A stretch of DNA of 64,000 bases. Origin: Methanocatella intestini (GTDB lineage: Archaea > Methanobacteriota > Methanobacteria > Methanobacteriales > Methanobacteriaceae). Shown one piece after another: positions 24,994-34,333 of this stretch. Where the stretch lies: assembly GCF_002252585.1 (NCBI RefSeq), contig NZ_NQLD01000012.1. The stretch is one strand, 5' to 3'. A program made the position numbers and the translations under genes. The notes beneath the pieces were generated by a model that saw only the letters and a program-made list of their open reading frames with translations, made no database searches and was not told where the DNA came from. Each line of letters begins with the position of its first letter. Within the stretch, counting starts at the first letter, position 1.

Positions 24994-26594
24994 ATGACAC
25001 ATAGGGGAAATATTACATTTAAATCTGTAGAATGCGAGTATGATGAAATTTTTGAAGCATATAATGTTGGAGATGATATCAAAACTTCTGATAAAATTTT
25101 AAGAGATTATTATATCTCTTCTGGTTATTTTGTATTTTTAGATTCTTTTTTTTGGAGGATATAGTTGGGGAAGAACCAAATGAAGAATATTTTGATTTGG
25201 TGTCATTTTTTTCAGATGATTTTGATTTGCCTTTTTCTTTTAATAAAGCTAAAATAAAAGATAGGTTTTTAGATGTTTTAGAGATAATTGATGAGGAATA
25301 TGATTATAGTAATCAGAGTTTATTCAATCTTTTGAATTTGTTTCATTTAAATATGTTTGATGATTTTTTAAAGGTTTTTTTAGATAAACAAGATGAAAAA
25401 GTTAAAGAATCATTTTTAGAAGAATGTGAATTTGATAGGGATTTATTCGATTTCAATAAATATCTTTGTTTAGATATGTTTGTAGAATACTTTGATGAAG
25501 ATTTTATTAAATTTATGACTGTAGAATTGGAAAAGCATGGAATTATTAAAGAATTTTTTGAAGTAAATATTCTTTTATTTATCTTTGCTGAATTGTCTTC
25601 AAAACAAACATGTTCCATATTGCACAGATTAAATTCAAACAATGAATGTTTTGATTCATTTAGACCATATTTAGCTTATAATGGTGAAGAAATTCTTTTT
25701 GTTTTTAAATGGCCGGAATTTAATAAATGGAATAATGAAGAAAGGTTATGGATTGATTTTTTATTATCCATAGGCTGTAATGTAGAAATATTTGCTTTTA
25801 ATCAGCCAAATACAATTTTATCAAGATTTATAAATAAATTTAAGGAAAATACTATAAAATTAGAATTATTTGATTTTGATGATGAAGTATTGAACGACCA
25901 GGAATTTTCTAAATTTAAAAAACTGGACAAATTCACCATTGATGATTTTAATCAGTTAAAAGATGAAATGGAGATATTAAGCCAGGAAAATAATGAAAAC
26001 TTATTAATTAAAGTTAATGGTGAAGAAGTAAACTTTGAAGATATTTATGATGTATTTTTATGTACTTTAGAAAAAGAAGAAAACTGTTTGTCAAAAGATT
26101 ACTGTTGTAATTATGAAAATTTCAAATCAACTGATTTTCCATGCAGATATGTAATGGAAGAATTTAATTGTGCATTTACTGGTGAGGATAATTTTGGTCA
26201 AATTACGAATAGGGGGGTATGGGAATTCAATAAAGATGCTCTTGAAAATAAATTTTATGAATTAGCTAAAACAATGAGAATATGTCCATTTTTTGATTAT
26301 ATGGAAAATAAAAAAGCTTTAACTAAAAATTCTAGAAATGTTAATCCAAAAACTTACAGAAAATGGTGTTTTATAGATGAAGATGGTCATTTCTGGTACT
26401 TTTTTAGGAAAATGTGGTTTAATGAAGAGGCTAATATAAAATTTCCAGGGTTTTCTAAAATGGTCGGTGTTAAAAAAACAGATTATGAACTTAGATCTAA
26501 AGCAGTAGCTATTATGGATGAAAATATTGATAAAATAAAAAAAGGAAAAATTATTAAGTTTAAGAGTACTCAAAAATCATTATTTGATTTTTAA
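24994..26594 (+). CDS. Unknown Cys-cluster PIP-box protein (paralogue 2), frameshifted near the 5' end
   Basis: Tandem paralogue of the gene before it. Translation from ATG 24994 gives MTHRGNITFKSVECEYDE, matching paralogue 1, but the frame hits TAG at 25162-25164 after 56 codons. The rest of the homology continues in another frame from about 25152 (EDIVGEEPNEEYFDL) to 26594. The switch lies at a run of eight T (25146-25153); nine T would join both parts into one 533-residue protein. The cysteines of paralogue 1 are kept (VFLCTL, DYCCNYE, DFPCRYV, RICPFFDYM, KWCFIDEDG). The tail QKSLFDF is an exact QxxLxxF PIP-box. As it stands only a version without the N-terminus, from TTG 25152, could be made. 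Confidence 0.7.
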
Positions 26595-27154
26595 TTCTTA
26601 AATTGAAAGCTGTTAGCTATTTGTACAGTATCTTTCACTTCAGGAGTTACAATTTGAATTTGCAGGTTTTTATCATTATTGTCAATTATTGCAATAAATC
26701 GTGGTTCTCCGACATATTCTCCCACATTAGCTGTTGAATTGTATATTAATACATTATCAATAACTGATGATGGATATGTTTTAATTTCATTATTAGCTAA
26801 ACTTAATCCGTAATTATAATAATAGCTTCCCTGAGAAAGATTGAATACCTTTACAGTATATCTTCCATTATCTGCTATATATTCTTTAAAAGGGCCATCA
26901 GTCTTGTTTAAAGTGAAATTCAATTCATTACTGCAATTAAAAGTTCCCACTCCAACATCCACTACTTTTACAGGTTCTGTAGTGAACATTGAATAACAAA
27001 TAACACCAATTATAGCTATAATTATTATAATTAAAGCTATTATGATTATATTTTTCTTATCTGTTATGGGTTTCTTTTTCAATTTATGTGAGCAATGTTT
27101 ACAGTATTCATCATCTGAATCTACTTCATTGCCACATTTAGGACATTTAATCAT
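26591..27154 (-). CDS. Zinc-ribbon membrane-anchored protein
   Basis: A 187-residue protein. The N-terminal zinc ribbon (MIKCPKCGNEVDSDDEYCKH, four Cys as CPxC...CxxC) is followed by a basic stretch, one membrane helix at about residues 36-57 and an external domain with several NxS/NxT sequons. Many archaeal proteins share the plan of zinc ribbon plus one membrane helix plus a variable exterior, mostly of unknown function. GAGGT precedes ATG 27154. It is convergent with paralogue 2 (4 bp overlap at the stops). Confidence 0.7.
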   Translation of the reverse strand: MIKCPKCGNEVDSDDEYCKHCSHKLKKKPITDKKNIIIIALIIIIIAIIGVICYSMFTTEPVKVVDVGVGTFNCSNELNFTLNKTDGPFKEYIADNGRYTVKVFNLSQGSYYYNYGLSLANNEIKTYPSSVIDNVLIYNSTANVGEYVGEPRFIAIIDNNDKNLQIQIVTPEVKDTVQIANSFQFKN

Positions 27155-27436
27155 TTTTTAACCTCTTTACAGATTCTTTCTTTATAAATATTATAATGTA
27201 TGTCTTAATTTAATTAAATAGTTTCTTTATTCTTTTAAAAAAGTTAACTTAACCTAGTACTTTATTTTTCATAAGTAACAATAATTTAAACTTAATTACA
27301 TAATTTTGCTTAATTTTATCTTATTTTTAATTTCAACTTATTTTAAAACATTTATAAATTGACTTTGTATATATTAATTTTATATTATATGAATGACAAA
27401 ATTATTAATGCTTAAAAAAGTTAGGAGAAAAGATTA

Positions 27437-29419
27437 ATGTCTAAAATTTTTATTTCATGTGCGCTTCCTTATGCAAATGGACCCTGTCATTTAGGTCATA
27501 TTCGTTCTACTTACTTGCCTGCTGATATTTATGCAAGATATAATCGTATGATTGATAATGATGTTCTATTAGTTTGTGCTACTGATGAACACGGTACTCC
27601 AATTGCTGTTAAAGCTGATAACGAAAACAAAAAACCGATTGAAATTGCTAAAAGATATCATGATATGATTGTTCGTGATGTAGAGTCAATGAATATTTCC
27701 CTAGATAATTTTACAAGAACTACTGATGATTTACATTATGAAATTGCTCAGAATTTCTTTTTAGAATTATATAATAAGGGGTTAATTTATAAAAAGGATA
27801 TTCAGCAGCTGTACTGTGAAAAGTGTAATAAGTTTTTGCCTGACCGTTATGTTGAAGGTATATGTCCTGTTTGTGGATCTGAAGCACGTGGTGATCACTG
27901 TGAAAAATGCGGAAGGGCTTTGGAACCTACTGAACTTGATGAACCTAGATGTTTAACCTGCGGTTCCACTCCAGTTATTAAGGATACTTACCAATATTTC
28001 TTTAAGTTAAGCGAGTTTGAAGATGATTTGAAAGATTATATTAACAATAATGAAAATCTTCCGGCTAATGTTAGAAATTATGCCAGAAACTGGCTTAAAG
28101 AAGGATTAAATGACTGGGTTTTAACAAGAGATATGGATTGGGGAATACCTATACCTCTTGATGAAGCTAAAGGCAAAGTACTTTATGTTTGGGTTGAAGC
28201 ATTTTTAGGTTATATCTCATCAGCTGCACAATGGTCAAGGGAAACTGGCATTAAATGGGAAGATTATTGGAATGATACTGTAATCCATTTCATTGGTAAG
28301 GATATTATTTATCATCATTCAATCTTTTGGCCGGGACTTCTTAAGGCATATGGCTGTAAATTGCCTGATAATATATATGCTGGAGAATTTTTATCTTTGG
28401 AAGGGGAAAAAATGTCTACCAGTAAAAATTGGGTTGTTTGGATAGCAGATTTTGTTGATAAATTTGACCCTGATTTACTTAGATATTACTTAACTATAAA
28501 TGCACCTTTAAACAAAGATACTGATTTCTCATGGGATGATTTCCAGAGAAGAAACAATGATGAATTGGCAGATGTTATTGGTAACTTTTTACATAGAACC
28601 TTTACATTTACCCATAAATTCTTTGACGGCGAAATACCTGAATATAAAAATCCCTCTGCAGAAGATATTAAATTCAAAGAAACTATTGAAAAACTTCCGG
28701 ATACTGTCGGAGAGTATATTTCAGATTTTGAATTTAGAGACGGATTGCTTGAGATTTATAGAGTAGCTAAAATAGGTAATAAATATTTCAATGATCAGGA
28801 ACCATGGAAAGCTGTTAAAGAGGATATGCAAAAAGCAGCTAACTGTTTATATTTATCAAATCAACTAGCTAAAACATTAGCTTATGTACTTAAACCTTAT
28901 ATTCCAAATAAAGCTGATGCTATAGCTAAAATTATTAATCTGTCTACTCCTGATGAGTGGAAAGATGCAAAAGTCCCATTAGCTGAAGGACACAAAATAA
29001 ATAAAGCTAAACCGTTATTTACAAAAATTGAAGATGATGTAATTAACAAACAAAAAGAAGAATTGCAGAAAAACTTAAAAGAAAGTGAGGATGAAAATAT
29101 GAGTGATTTAATTAGTATTGATGATTTTGACAAAGTAGTTATTAAAATTGGACAGGTAAAAGAAGCTGAAAAAATAGAAAAATCTGATAAATTATTAAAA
29201 TTACAGGTAGATATTGGAGATGAAACAAGACAAATTGTAGCAGGTCTTGCAAAACAGTATGCTCCTGAAGAATTAATTGACAGAAAAGTGGCTGTTGTTG
29301 TTAACTTGCAACCTGCAAAATTATTCGGAACCTTATCTGAAGGAATGATTCTTGCAACTGGAGAAAGTGCAGCATTATTGTCTCCAGATGAATGTGAAGT
29401 CGGTGAAAGAATACAATAA
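27437..29419 (+). CDS. metG: Methionyl-tRNA synthetase
   Basis: A 660-residue class I aminoacyl-tRNA synthetase charging tRNA-Met. Signatures are YANGPCHLGHIRSTYLPADI (HIGH motif) and GEKMSTSKNW (KMSKS motif, near residue 328). The connective peptide is zinc-binding (CEKCNKFLPD, GICPVCGSEA, DHCEKCGRAL, RCLTCGSTP). A C-terminal OB-fold tRNA-binding domain (about 555-660, IKIGQVKEAEKIEKSDKL) is fused, as in dimeric MetRS. AGGAGA precedes ATG 27437. A TATA-like TTTATAAAT lies at about 27351-27359, giving a leader of around 55 nt. The DUF530 gene follows after 24 bp. Confidence 0.96.
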   Translation: MSKIFISCALPYANGPCHLGHIRSTYLPADIYARYNRMIDNDVLLVCATDEHGTPIAVKADNENKKPIEIAKRYHDMIVRDVESMNISLDNFTRTTDDLHYEIAQNFFLELYNKGLIYKKDIQQLYCEKCNKFLPDRYVEGICPVCGSEARGDHCEKCGRALEPTELDEPRCLTCGSTPVIKDTYQYFFKLSEFEDDLKDYINNNENLPANVRNYARNWLKEGLNDWVLTRDMDWGIPIPLDEAKGKVLYVWVEAFLGYISSAAQWSRETGIKWEDYWNDTVIHFIGKDIIYHHSIFWPGLLKAYGCKLPDNIYAGEFLSLEGEKMSTSKNWVVWIADFVDKFDPDLLRYYLTINAPLNKDTDFSWDDFQRRNNDELADVIGNFLHRTFTFTHKFFDGEIPEYKNPSAEDIKFKETIEKLPDTVGEYISDFEFRDGLLEIYRVAKIGNKYFNDQEPWKAVKEDMQKAANCLYLSNQLAKTLAYVLKPYIPNKADAIAKIINLSTPDEWKDAKVPLAEGHKINKAKPLFTKIEDDVINKQKEELQKNLKESEDENMSDLISIDDFDKVVIKIGQVKEAEKIEKSDKLLKLQVDIGDETRQIVAGLAKQYAPEELIDRKVAVVVNLQPAKLFGTLSEGMILATGESAALLSPDECEVGERIQ

Positions 29420-29443
29420 TCTTAATTTAATTCAGTGATTTTA

Positions 29444-31021
29444 ATGGAAGAATCTGCTCTAGTTGCAAAGGCTGAAAAATATCTCAAAGAGATTTCAAAT
29501 GACAGTATTAGCTTGGATAATATTGATGAATTTGAAAATTTCAAAAGATTATATTATAAACTAGATGACAGATTAAACAATCTACAGGAATTAAAAGAAA
29601 GTATGGATGCACAAGGATACACCACTCCTTTTACATCCTTAAATAAATATGGTACAAAAGCAATAGCTGAAGTTTCACTTGAGGAAATGAGTGAAAATAG
29701 TAGACATAATCAGATGTTTAGAATGAAAGCTAATGCTAAAAAAAATGTTCTAGACAGAGTAAAATCAGCTATTGATGCACATAAAATTGCAATTGGACAT
29801 TTGGAACAATGCGGTTATCTTAAATGTGATTCATGTTATAAAAAATATTCAATCAGTGAGTTCAGACTTAAAGGTGAAAAATGTAGCTGCAGTCATGAAA
29901 ATTTCTCTTTTAAAATAAACAGGGATGCAACCTACAGGTTGGAAATTATTCCATATTTACCATTATCAGGTAATTATTTGGTGTTAATGAGTGAATTATC
30001 AGGTTATGGGAGAAATTCATTTAAAAAAGTATTAAATATTCTTAAACAGGAACGTAAAGGTCTTGTAAAAACTATTTCTTTAGTTATCCGTTTTAAAGAT
30101 GAAAATGGACGTTGGATTCGTAAAAATGTAACTTTAGATTCAGAATTTATTACAAATTATGAAGAAGAAGTTAGGAACAGATATGGAAAAGACGTCAGAA
30201 TTGAAGTTTTAAGATTCCACAGAACCAAACCAGCTATTATTGATGACAAATATGTCAGAAATGCACTGGCTATTAGTTATGTTAAATATAGTGAGGATAT
30301 TATTTCCAGCATTAAAGACTCTATTTTAAAAAGGAAACTGTCTGATTTTAAAAGAATTAACAAATATGATGCCATTCGATATAAATATGAAAATGAAATT
30401 CCAGGGTTTATTGAAGAATATGATATTGGAGAGTTAGAATCCTGGAGACAGTCAAAGATTACAGAAGAATTTGAAAAGCTTCATTTCATTGATGAATTTG
30501 GCAATTACAACCGTTCTTTAAAAAGAGATTTAAAAATAAGGGAAAATATTGAAAAAACCATATTTGAAAATATGGCTCCTACTTTAATGATGTGGGATAT
30601 TTTCAGATATTACTTAACAACATCACACAATAACCGTAAGATTAGCAATGGTCCATTTCCATATATTAGAGCAGAACTTGACCGTCAACAACGTAAAGTG
30701 TTCCAGACTACTTTTAAAAAGGTTATCAAGGTTTTAAATGAGTTTACAGACTTGAAAATAATTTCAATTCCTGATATGGATCTTATTTTATATGAAAAAT
30801 TCAAGTTTGAAAAACAGTCCAAAAACTCAAATATTTTATTTAACTATCCTGCTTTAGGTGCTGGTTTAATACATGAACATGGTAATATAGAAATAGAAAC
30901 TATTGGAAATGTATTAAATATTAATGATTCTAAAATTAAAAAGGAACTTAAAAATATTAATCATATCAGAAAACCAAAAAGTGCAAAATCCAAGAAATTT
31001 TTAGATTTAATTAAGAAGTGA
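29444..31021 (+). CDS. DUF530 family archaeal protein
   Basis: A 525-residue protein that I recognise as the archaeal DUF530 family. Its function is unknown. There is a cysteine-rich, probably zinc-binding segment (CGYLKCDSCYKK, then KCSCSHENFS) near residues 125-150, then long basic helical regions (VRFKDENG, RTKPAIIDDKYVRNAL) and a basic tail (IRKPKSAKSKKFLDLIKK) that could bind nucleic acid. The longest frame starts at GTG 29435, but GTGAT there is better read as the ribosome-binding site of ATG 29444. It overlaps the HTH gene region at its stop and follows metG closely, suggesting a translation-linked role by context only. Confidence 0.75.
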   Translation: MEESALVAKAEKYLKEISNDSISLDNIDEFENFKRLYYKLDDRLNNLQELKESMDAQGYTTPFTSLNKYGTKAIAEVSLEEMSENSRHNQMFRMKANAKKNVLDRVKSAIDAHKIAIGHLEQCGYLKCDSCYKKYSISEFRLKGEKCSCSHENFSFKINRDATYRLEIIPYLPLSGNYLVLMSELSGYGRNSFKKVLNILKQERKGLVKTISLVIRFKDENGRWIRKNVTLDSEFITNYEEEVRNRYGKDVRIEVLRFHRTKPAIIDDKYVRNALAISYVKYSEDIISSIKDSILKRKLSDFKRINKYDAIRYKYENEIPGFIEEYDIGELESWRQSKITEEFEKLHFIDEFGNYNRSLKRDLKIRENIEKTIFENMAPTLMMWDIFRYYLTTSHNNRKISNGPFPYIRAELDRQQRKVFQTTFKKVIKVLNEFTDLKIISIPDMDLILYEKFKFEKQSKNSNILFNYPALGAGLIHEHGNIEIETIGNVLNINDSKIKKELKNINHIRKPKSAKSKKFLDLIKK

Positions 31022-31026
31022 TGTTT

Positions 31027-31497
31027 ATGGATGAGGATGTTACTTCTGTACATATAACAAAAGGATTAACTTCTTCAACTATTTTGGATTTAATTGAAGA
31101 ATATCCCAATCTGGAAGAGATTACCTGTTGTCCCAGTATTTTTAATAGGATTTCCAAGAATTATATTGATGCTTTGGACCAGCTTGATATTACTGTTTCT
31201 AAAAAGTATAACTGGGGAGCTAAACCTAAATACTCATCATTGGAAAAAGATGTATTGGATTTAGCTAAAAAAGGTAAAAAGGCAAAGGAGATTGCAGGTT
31301 TATTGGATATTTCTCAAAATAAAGTTTATTATCTCCTTAGAAAAAATAAACAGGGAATTAAATTCAGTAATTATTCTAAAAAACATGATCATGAGGAAGT
31401 CAAATCTTTAAAAGAAGAAGGTTTAAAACCAAAGGATATAGCTTCAAAATTAGATATTCCTCTTAGAACAGTTTATTATATTTTAAATAATAAATAG
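31027..31497 (+). CDS. Helix-turn-helix DNA-binding protein (two HTH units)
   Basis: A 156-residue protein. The N-terminal 60 residues (TSVHITKGLTSSTILDLIEE, with CCPSIFNR) form a small alpha/beta unit like archaeal DUF1699. Two consecutive HTH motifs follow: KKAKEIAGLLDISQNKVYYL and LKPKDIASKLDIPLRTVYYI. It is likely a sequence-specific regulator or nucleoid-associated protein. It is coupled to DUF530: the DUF530 stop TGA lies in GTGATG (31018-31023), which also serves as its ribosome-binding site, so ATG 31027 is preferred over GTG 31018 or ATG 31021. The target is unknown. Confidence 0.7.
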   Translation: MDEDVTSVHITKGLTSSTILDLIEEYPNLEEITCCPSIFNRISKNYIDALDQLDITVSKKYNWGAKPKYSSLEKDVLDLAKKGKKAKEIAGLLDISQNKVYYLLRKNKQGIKFSNYSKKHDHEEVKSLKEEGLKPKDIASKLDIPLRTVYYILNNK

Positions 31498-31756
31498 CTA
31501 TTTTATTTTTTAATAATCGGAAAGGACTTGATGAAGATAAATAATGTTTAAATTATCTTAAAATCAATAGGACAACAATAACTTAATAAATATAAACTTG
31601 TTCTTCCATATATAATATTATAAATATCAGTTATGATTATTTTATATTTTGATAATTATGGGGAAATGAAAGGTTATTTAATTGATTAGTTCACAGCTAT
31701 TTTAATAGATAAATATCCTGAAATAGTTTTTAAACTACTTTAATGGAGGTATTATG

Positions 31757-31885
31757 ATGATTACATGTAATGTTTGTGGCCATCTGAATGATTCATCAAG
31801 AGCAATATGTGAAGAATGTGGATCTGACTTATCAGATAGTCTGGATTGGGGGAATGACTTTGATGACAGTGATGATTTTGATTAA
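31757..31885 (+). CDS. Small zinc-ribbon protein with acidic tail
   Basis: A 42-residue protein starting MITCNVCGHLNDSSRAICEE. CxxC...CxxC forms a compact zinc ribbon over the first 24 residues, and the tail is Asp/Asn-rich (WGNDFDDSDDFD). GGAGGT at 31745-31750 is a strong ribosome-binding site; ATG 31754 is an alternative start one codon earlier. It stands alone in a region otherwise without genes. Small ribbons with acidic tails are often partners in transcription or protein complexes, but no function can be assigned. Confidence 0.68.
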   Translation: MITCNVCGHLNDSSRAICEECGSDLSDSLDWGNDFDDSDDFD

Positions 31886-32165
31886 GTGATTCATAAGTAT
31901 ATAAAATTATTTTAAGAGTCTGAATTTTTTCAGCAATGGGTATGAATGGGATATACGTAATTCATAGAGAAATTTAATAATTAAATTAAAAAATATTTAG
32001 ATTTTCATTTTACGAAAGTAGGGTAAATGAATATTTTTTTGGTGTAAATATTTGGTAAAATAGTATAATAGGTTTTTTTTAGTTATTAAAAAAAGTTTTA
32101 GGAAAATAAAATCTCCCTTTAAATTAATTTAATTTGATTATTTGTGGATTTAAAAGTTTTTTATT
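31886..32165. other. AT-rich intergenic region, no gene seen
   Basis: 280 bp between the small zinc-ribbon gene and the end of the leftward Rpn-like gene. It is very AT-rich with several T-runs (about 32026-32041 and 32071-32079), plausible archaeal oligo-T termination sites. I see no ORF with a ribosome-binding site, no tRNA and no clear repeat. Confidence 0.5.
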
Positions 32166-33041
32166 TTATTTTCCGGATTCTGCTTTTATTTGTTTAATTG
32201 ATTCAATGTTTAATTGTGTTATTTTTGCTATTTGTTTTATGGTGTAATTTTCTTTTAGCATGTTTTTTGCAGTATTTATTTTTTCTTCTTCTTTTCCTTC
32301 TTGTTTTCCGTTTTCGTAGTCTTCTTGTCTCCATTCATCTATTATTTTCATAGTATCCCTCAGTATGTTTGTTAATTTTTTGTGTTGTCTTTCATTTTTG
32401 ATGAATTTTTCTACTATTAATAATTCTATTCCAAATACAAAATCACTGCTGCATTTCATTGATTTTCTTACTTCATCTAGTGTTTTTACGGTTTTTTCTA
32501 TTTGTTTGTCTAATGGTTTTTTTGAGCTCATAAATGGAGCTAGAGCTAAATTTAGCATTTCATGTCTGGTTATTTTTTGATTGTTTTTTATTTTATTTTC
32601 TATATTATTTATAATTTTATCACCATCAAAGTCTTTTAGTGATACGATTGGAATTGTAAAAACACAGTCTTTGTTTATTTTATATTCCTTTATTTTTGTT
32701 TTCTCAGCAGTGCTGATGACTATTAGTATTAGTGGTTTATTGTTTCTTTTTGCATAATCCACAAGTGCCGTGTATAACCTGTATCGTTTTTCATCTATTG
32801 TTTTTACAATTGTTGACTGGAATTCAGTTAATACAATTAAATGATCTAATTCCAGTATCATGTCTGTTTTGTATATTTTAGGATCTAATTCTACTAATTC
32901 TGTAGGATTATATGTTAAATTTTCGGATTCAAAGTCTATTTCTTTTATATTTGCATTTGATTCTTTAAGAAGTTTCAATAATCCAAAGCCATCTTCTTTT
33001 GTAGCATACTTGAATAATTGATCTTCACTTTGATGAACCAT
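32166..33041 (-). CDS. Rpn/PD-(D/E)XK nuclease family protein (transposase-like)
   Basis: A 291-residue protein of the Rpn / PD-(D/E)XK nuclease family often annotated as a putative transposase. The core is visible: KTDMILELDHLIVLTEFQST (Asp, then the E-x-Q catalytic element at about residues 58-76) after a basic N-terminal helix (EDQLFKYATKEDGFGLLKLL). The C-terminus is a charged helical tail with a small HTH-like end (YTIKQIAKITQLNIESIKQI). AGGTG precedes ATG 33041. Relatives promote recombination or act in defence and are common as scattered paralogues in Methanobrevibacter. No inverted repeats or target duplication were seen around it. Confidence 0.75.
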   Translation of the reverse strand: MVHQSEDQLFKYATKEDGFGLLKLLKESNANIKEIDFESENLTYNPTELVELDPKIYKTDMILELDHLIVLTEFQSTIVKTIDEKRYRLYTALVDYAKRNNKPLILIVISTAEKTKIKEYKINKDCVFTIPIVSLKDFDGDKIINNIENKIKNNQKITRHEMLNLALAPFMSSKKPLDKQIEKTVKTLDEVRKSMKCSSDFVFGIELLIVEKFIKNERQHKKLTNILRDTMKIIDEWRQEDYENGKQEGKEEEKINTAKNMLKENYTIKQIAKITQLNIESIKQIKAESGK

Positions 33042-33311
33042 TTTTTCACCTCTTATTTTTATTAGTTATATCCAGTATTATAAACTATCTAGTATTTAAA
33101 ATAGTTAGTTTTTAAAAATAACAATTTTTAGGTCTTAATATAAAATTTTAAAGTCAAATAAATATTATGATTACAATATAAAAATAAAGGATGTTAAATT
33201 ATTTAGAGAGATGTATGTGATTTATTGACTTAGTTGAGAAGTGAATTTTAGCTAGTTTTATCATAAATTTATTATTCTATAAGTGATAAAAATATCTCTT
33301 AAGTGATTATT

Positions 33312-34328
33312 ATGATGTTATTCCCACAACTTCCGTTGTACGCAATAGCAATAATTTGCGGCATTTTATCTTTTTTAGTAACAAGATTATCAATGCCCAG
33401 AATTATTAGAAAATTAGAAAAGGCAGATATTGTAGGTAAGGATTTGCATAAATCATGGAAGCCTATTGTAGCTGAAATGGGTGGATTCGGTATCCTATTT
33501 GGATTTATAATAGGTATTTTTTCAGGAATATGTATGCATGACATTCTTACATTCCCATTATGTATTGTTTTAATTGTAATTCTTCTTGTAGGAATTATAG
33601 GTATTGCAGATGATTTACTTGTACTTTCATCAAAAGAAAAGTTATTCTTATTGTTCCTGGCAGGTATTCCTTTAATATGGGCAGCACCTCCAAATGTTGG
33701 AATTGTATATCTGATCTGTATTCCGATAGCTATTTCAATCGGATCCAATTTAACCAATATGTTGGCAGGTTTAAATGGAATTGAATCAGGGCTTGGAATA
33801 ATTGCACTTACCTCTTTAACAATATCTTGTATTATCTTAGGAAAATATGATGTTACAATTATCAGTATGAGTATGCTTGGAGCTTTAATAGCTTTCCTGT
33901 ACTTTAACAAATATCCTGCAAAGATTTTCCCGGGAGATACAGGAACCTTAATTATTGGAGCAACAATTGTTTCAATAGCTTTTATAGGTCGTGTAAAATT
34001 AATTGCTTTAATCGTGCTTTTACCGAATATTATTGATGCGGCCCTTAAATTTTACAGTGCAGGAGTTATGGAAAGGCAACAGTTTAAACCAACTCAACTG
34101 GATGAAAATGGAAATCTGGTAAGGCCAGAAGTAGGATTCAAATCTTTAATCAGGCTTGTACTGCGAAAACCGATTCCTGAAAAGCAGGCAGTTAAAATAA
34201 TTTGGGCTATTGGAATTGTTTGCGGATTAATAGGTATAATTGTTGCAATAGTAATGCCGGGCGTACTTCAAAACCAGACATTGGCTAATTTCATGCAGAT
34301 TAAGGAATTCTTTTATCAGTTAGGATGA
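33312..34328 (+). CDS. UDP-GlcNAc:polyprenyl-phosphate GlcNAc-1-P transferase-like (MraY/WecA/ALG7 family)
   Basis: A 338-residue membrane enzyme with about ten helices that transfers a sugar-1-phosphate from a UDP-sugar to a polyprenyl phosphate, the first lipid-linked step of N-glycan or pseudomurein assembly. Catalytic elements are IGIADDLLVLSSKEK (Asp pair), NMLAGLNGIESGLGIIAL (closer to eukaryotic ALG7/AglH than to bacterial MraY) and IFPGDTGTL. The longest frame begins at GTG 33303; GTGAT there fits better as ribosome-binding site for ATG 33312. An inverted repeat (TTTTATCA/TGATAAAA, 33256-33291) lies upstream. It is followed 5 bp later by arfC. Confidence 0.88.
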   Translation: MMLFPQLPLYAIAIICGILSFLVTRLSMPRIIRKLEKADIVGKDLHKSWKPIVAEMGGFGILFGFIIGIFSGICMHDILTFPLCIVLIVILLVGIIGIADDLLVLSSKEKLFLLFLAGIPLIWAAPPNVGIVYLICIPIAISIGSNLTNMLAGLNGIESGLGIIALTSLTISCIILGKYDVTIISMSMLGALIAFLYFNKYPAKIFPGDTGTLIIGATIVSIAFIGRVKLIALIVLLPNIIDAALKFYSAGVMERQQFKPTQLDENGNLVRPEVGFKSLIRLVLRKPIPEKQAVKIIWAIGIVCGLIGIIVAIVMPGVLQNQTLANFMQIKEFFYQLG

Positions 34329-34333
34329 TTTGA

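Noticed and set aside
27155..27436. Possible tRNA or small RNA before metG
   Set aside because: The region is AT-rich without cloverleaf or TTC-loop sequence; only promoter-like TATA elements are seen.
32166..33041. Insertion sequence around the Rpn-like gene
   Set aside because: No terminal inverted repeats or target duplication were visible, so only the gene is annotated.
33299..33910. Leftward 203-codon frame over the GlcNAc-1-P transferase gene
   Set aside because: It is a shadow of a well-conserved membrane enzyme on the other strand; the translated Ile/Pro-rich text has no motif.
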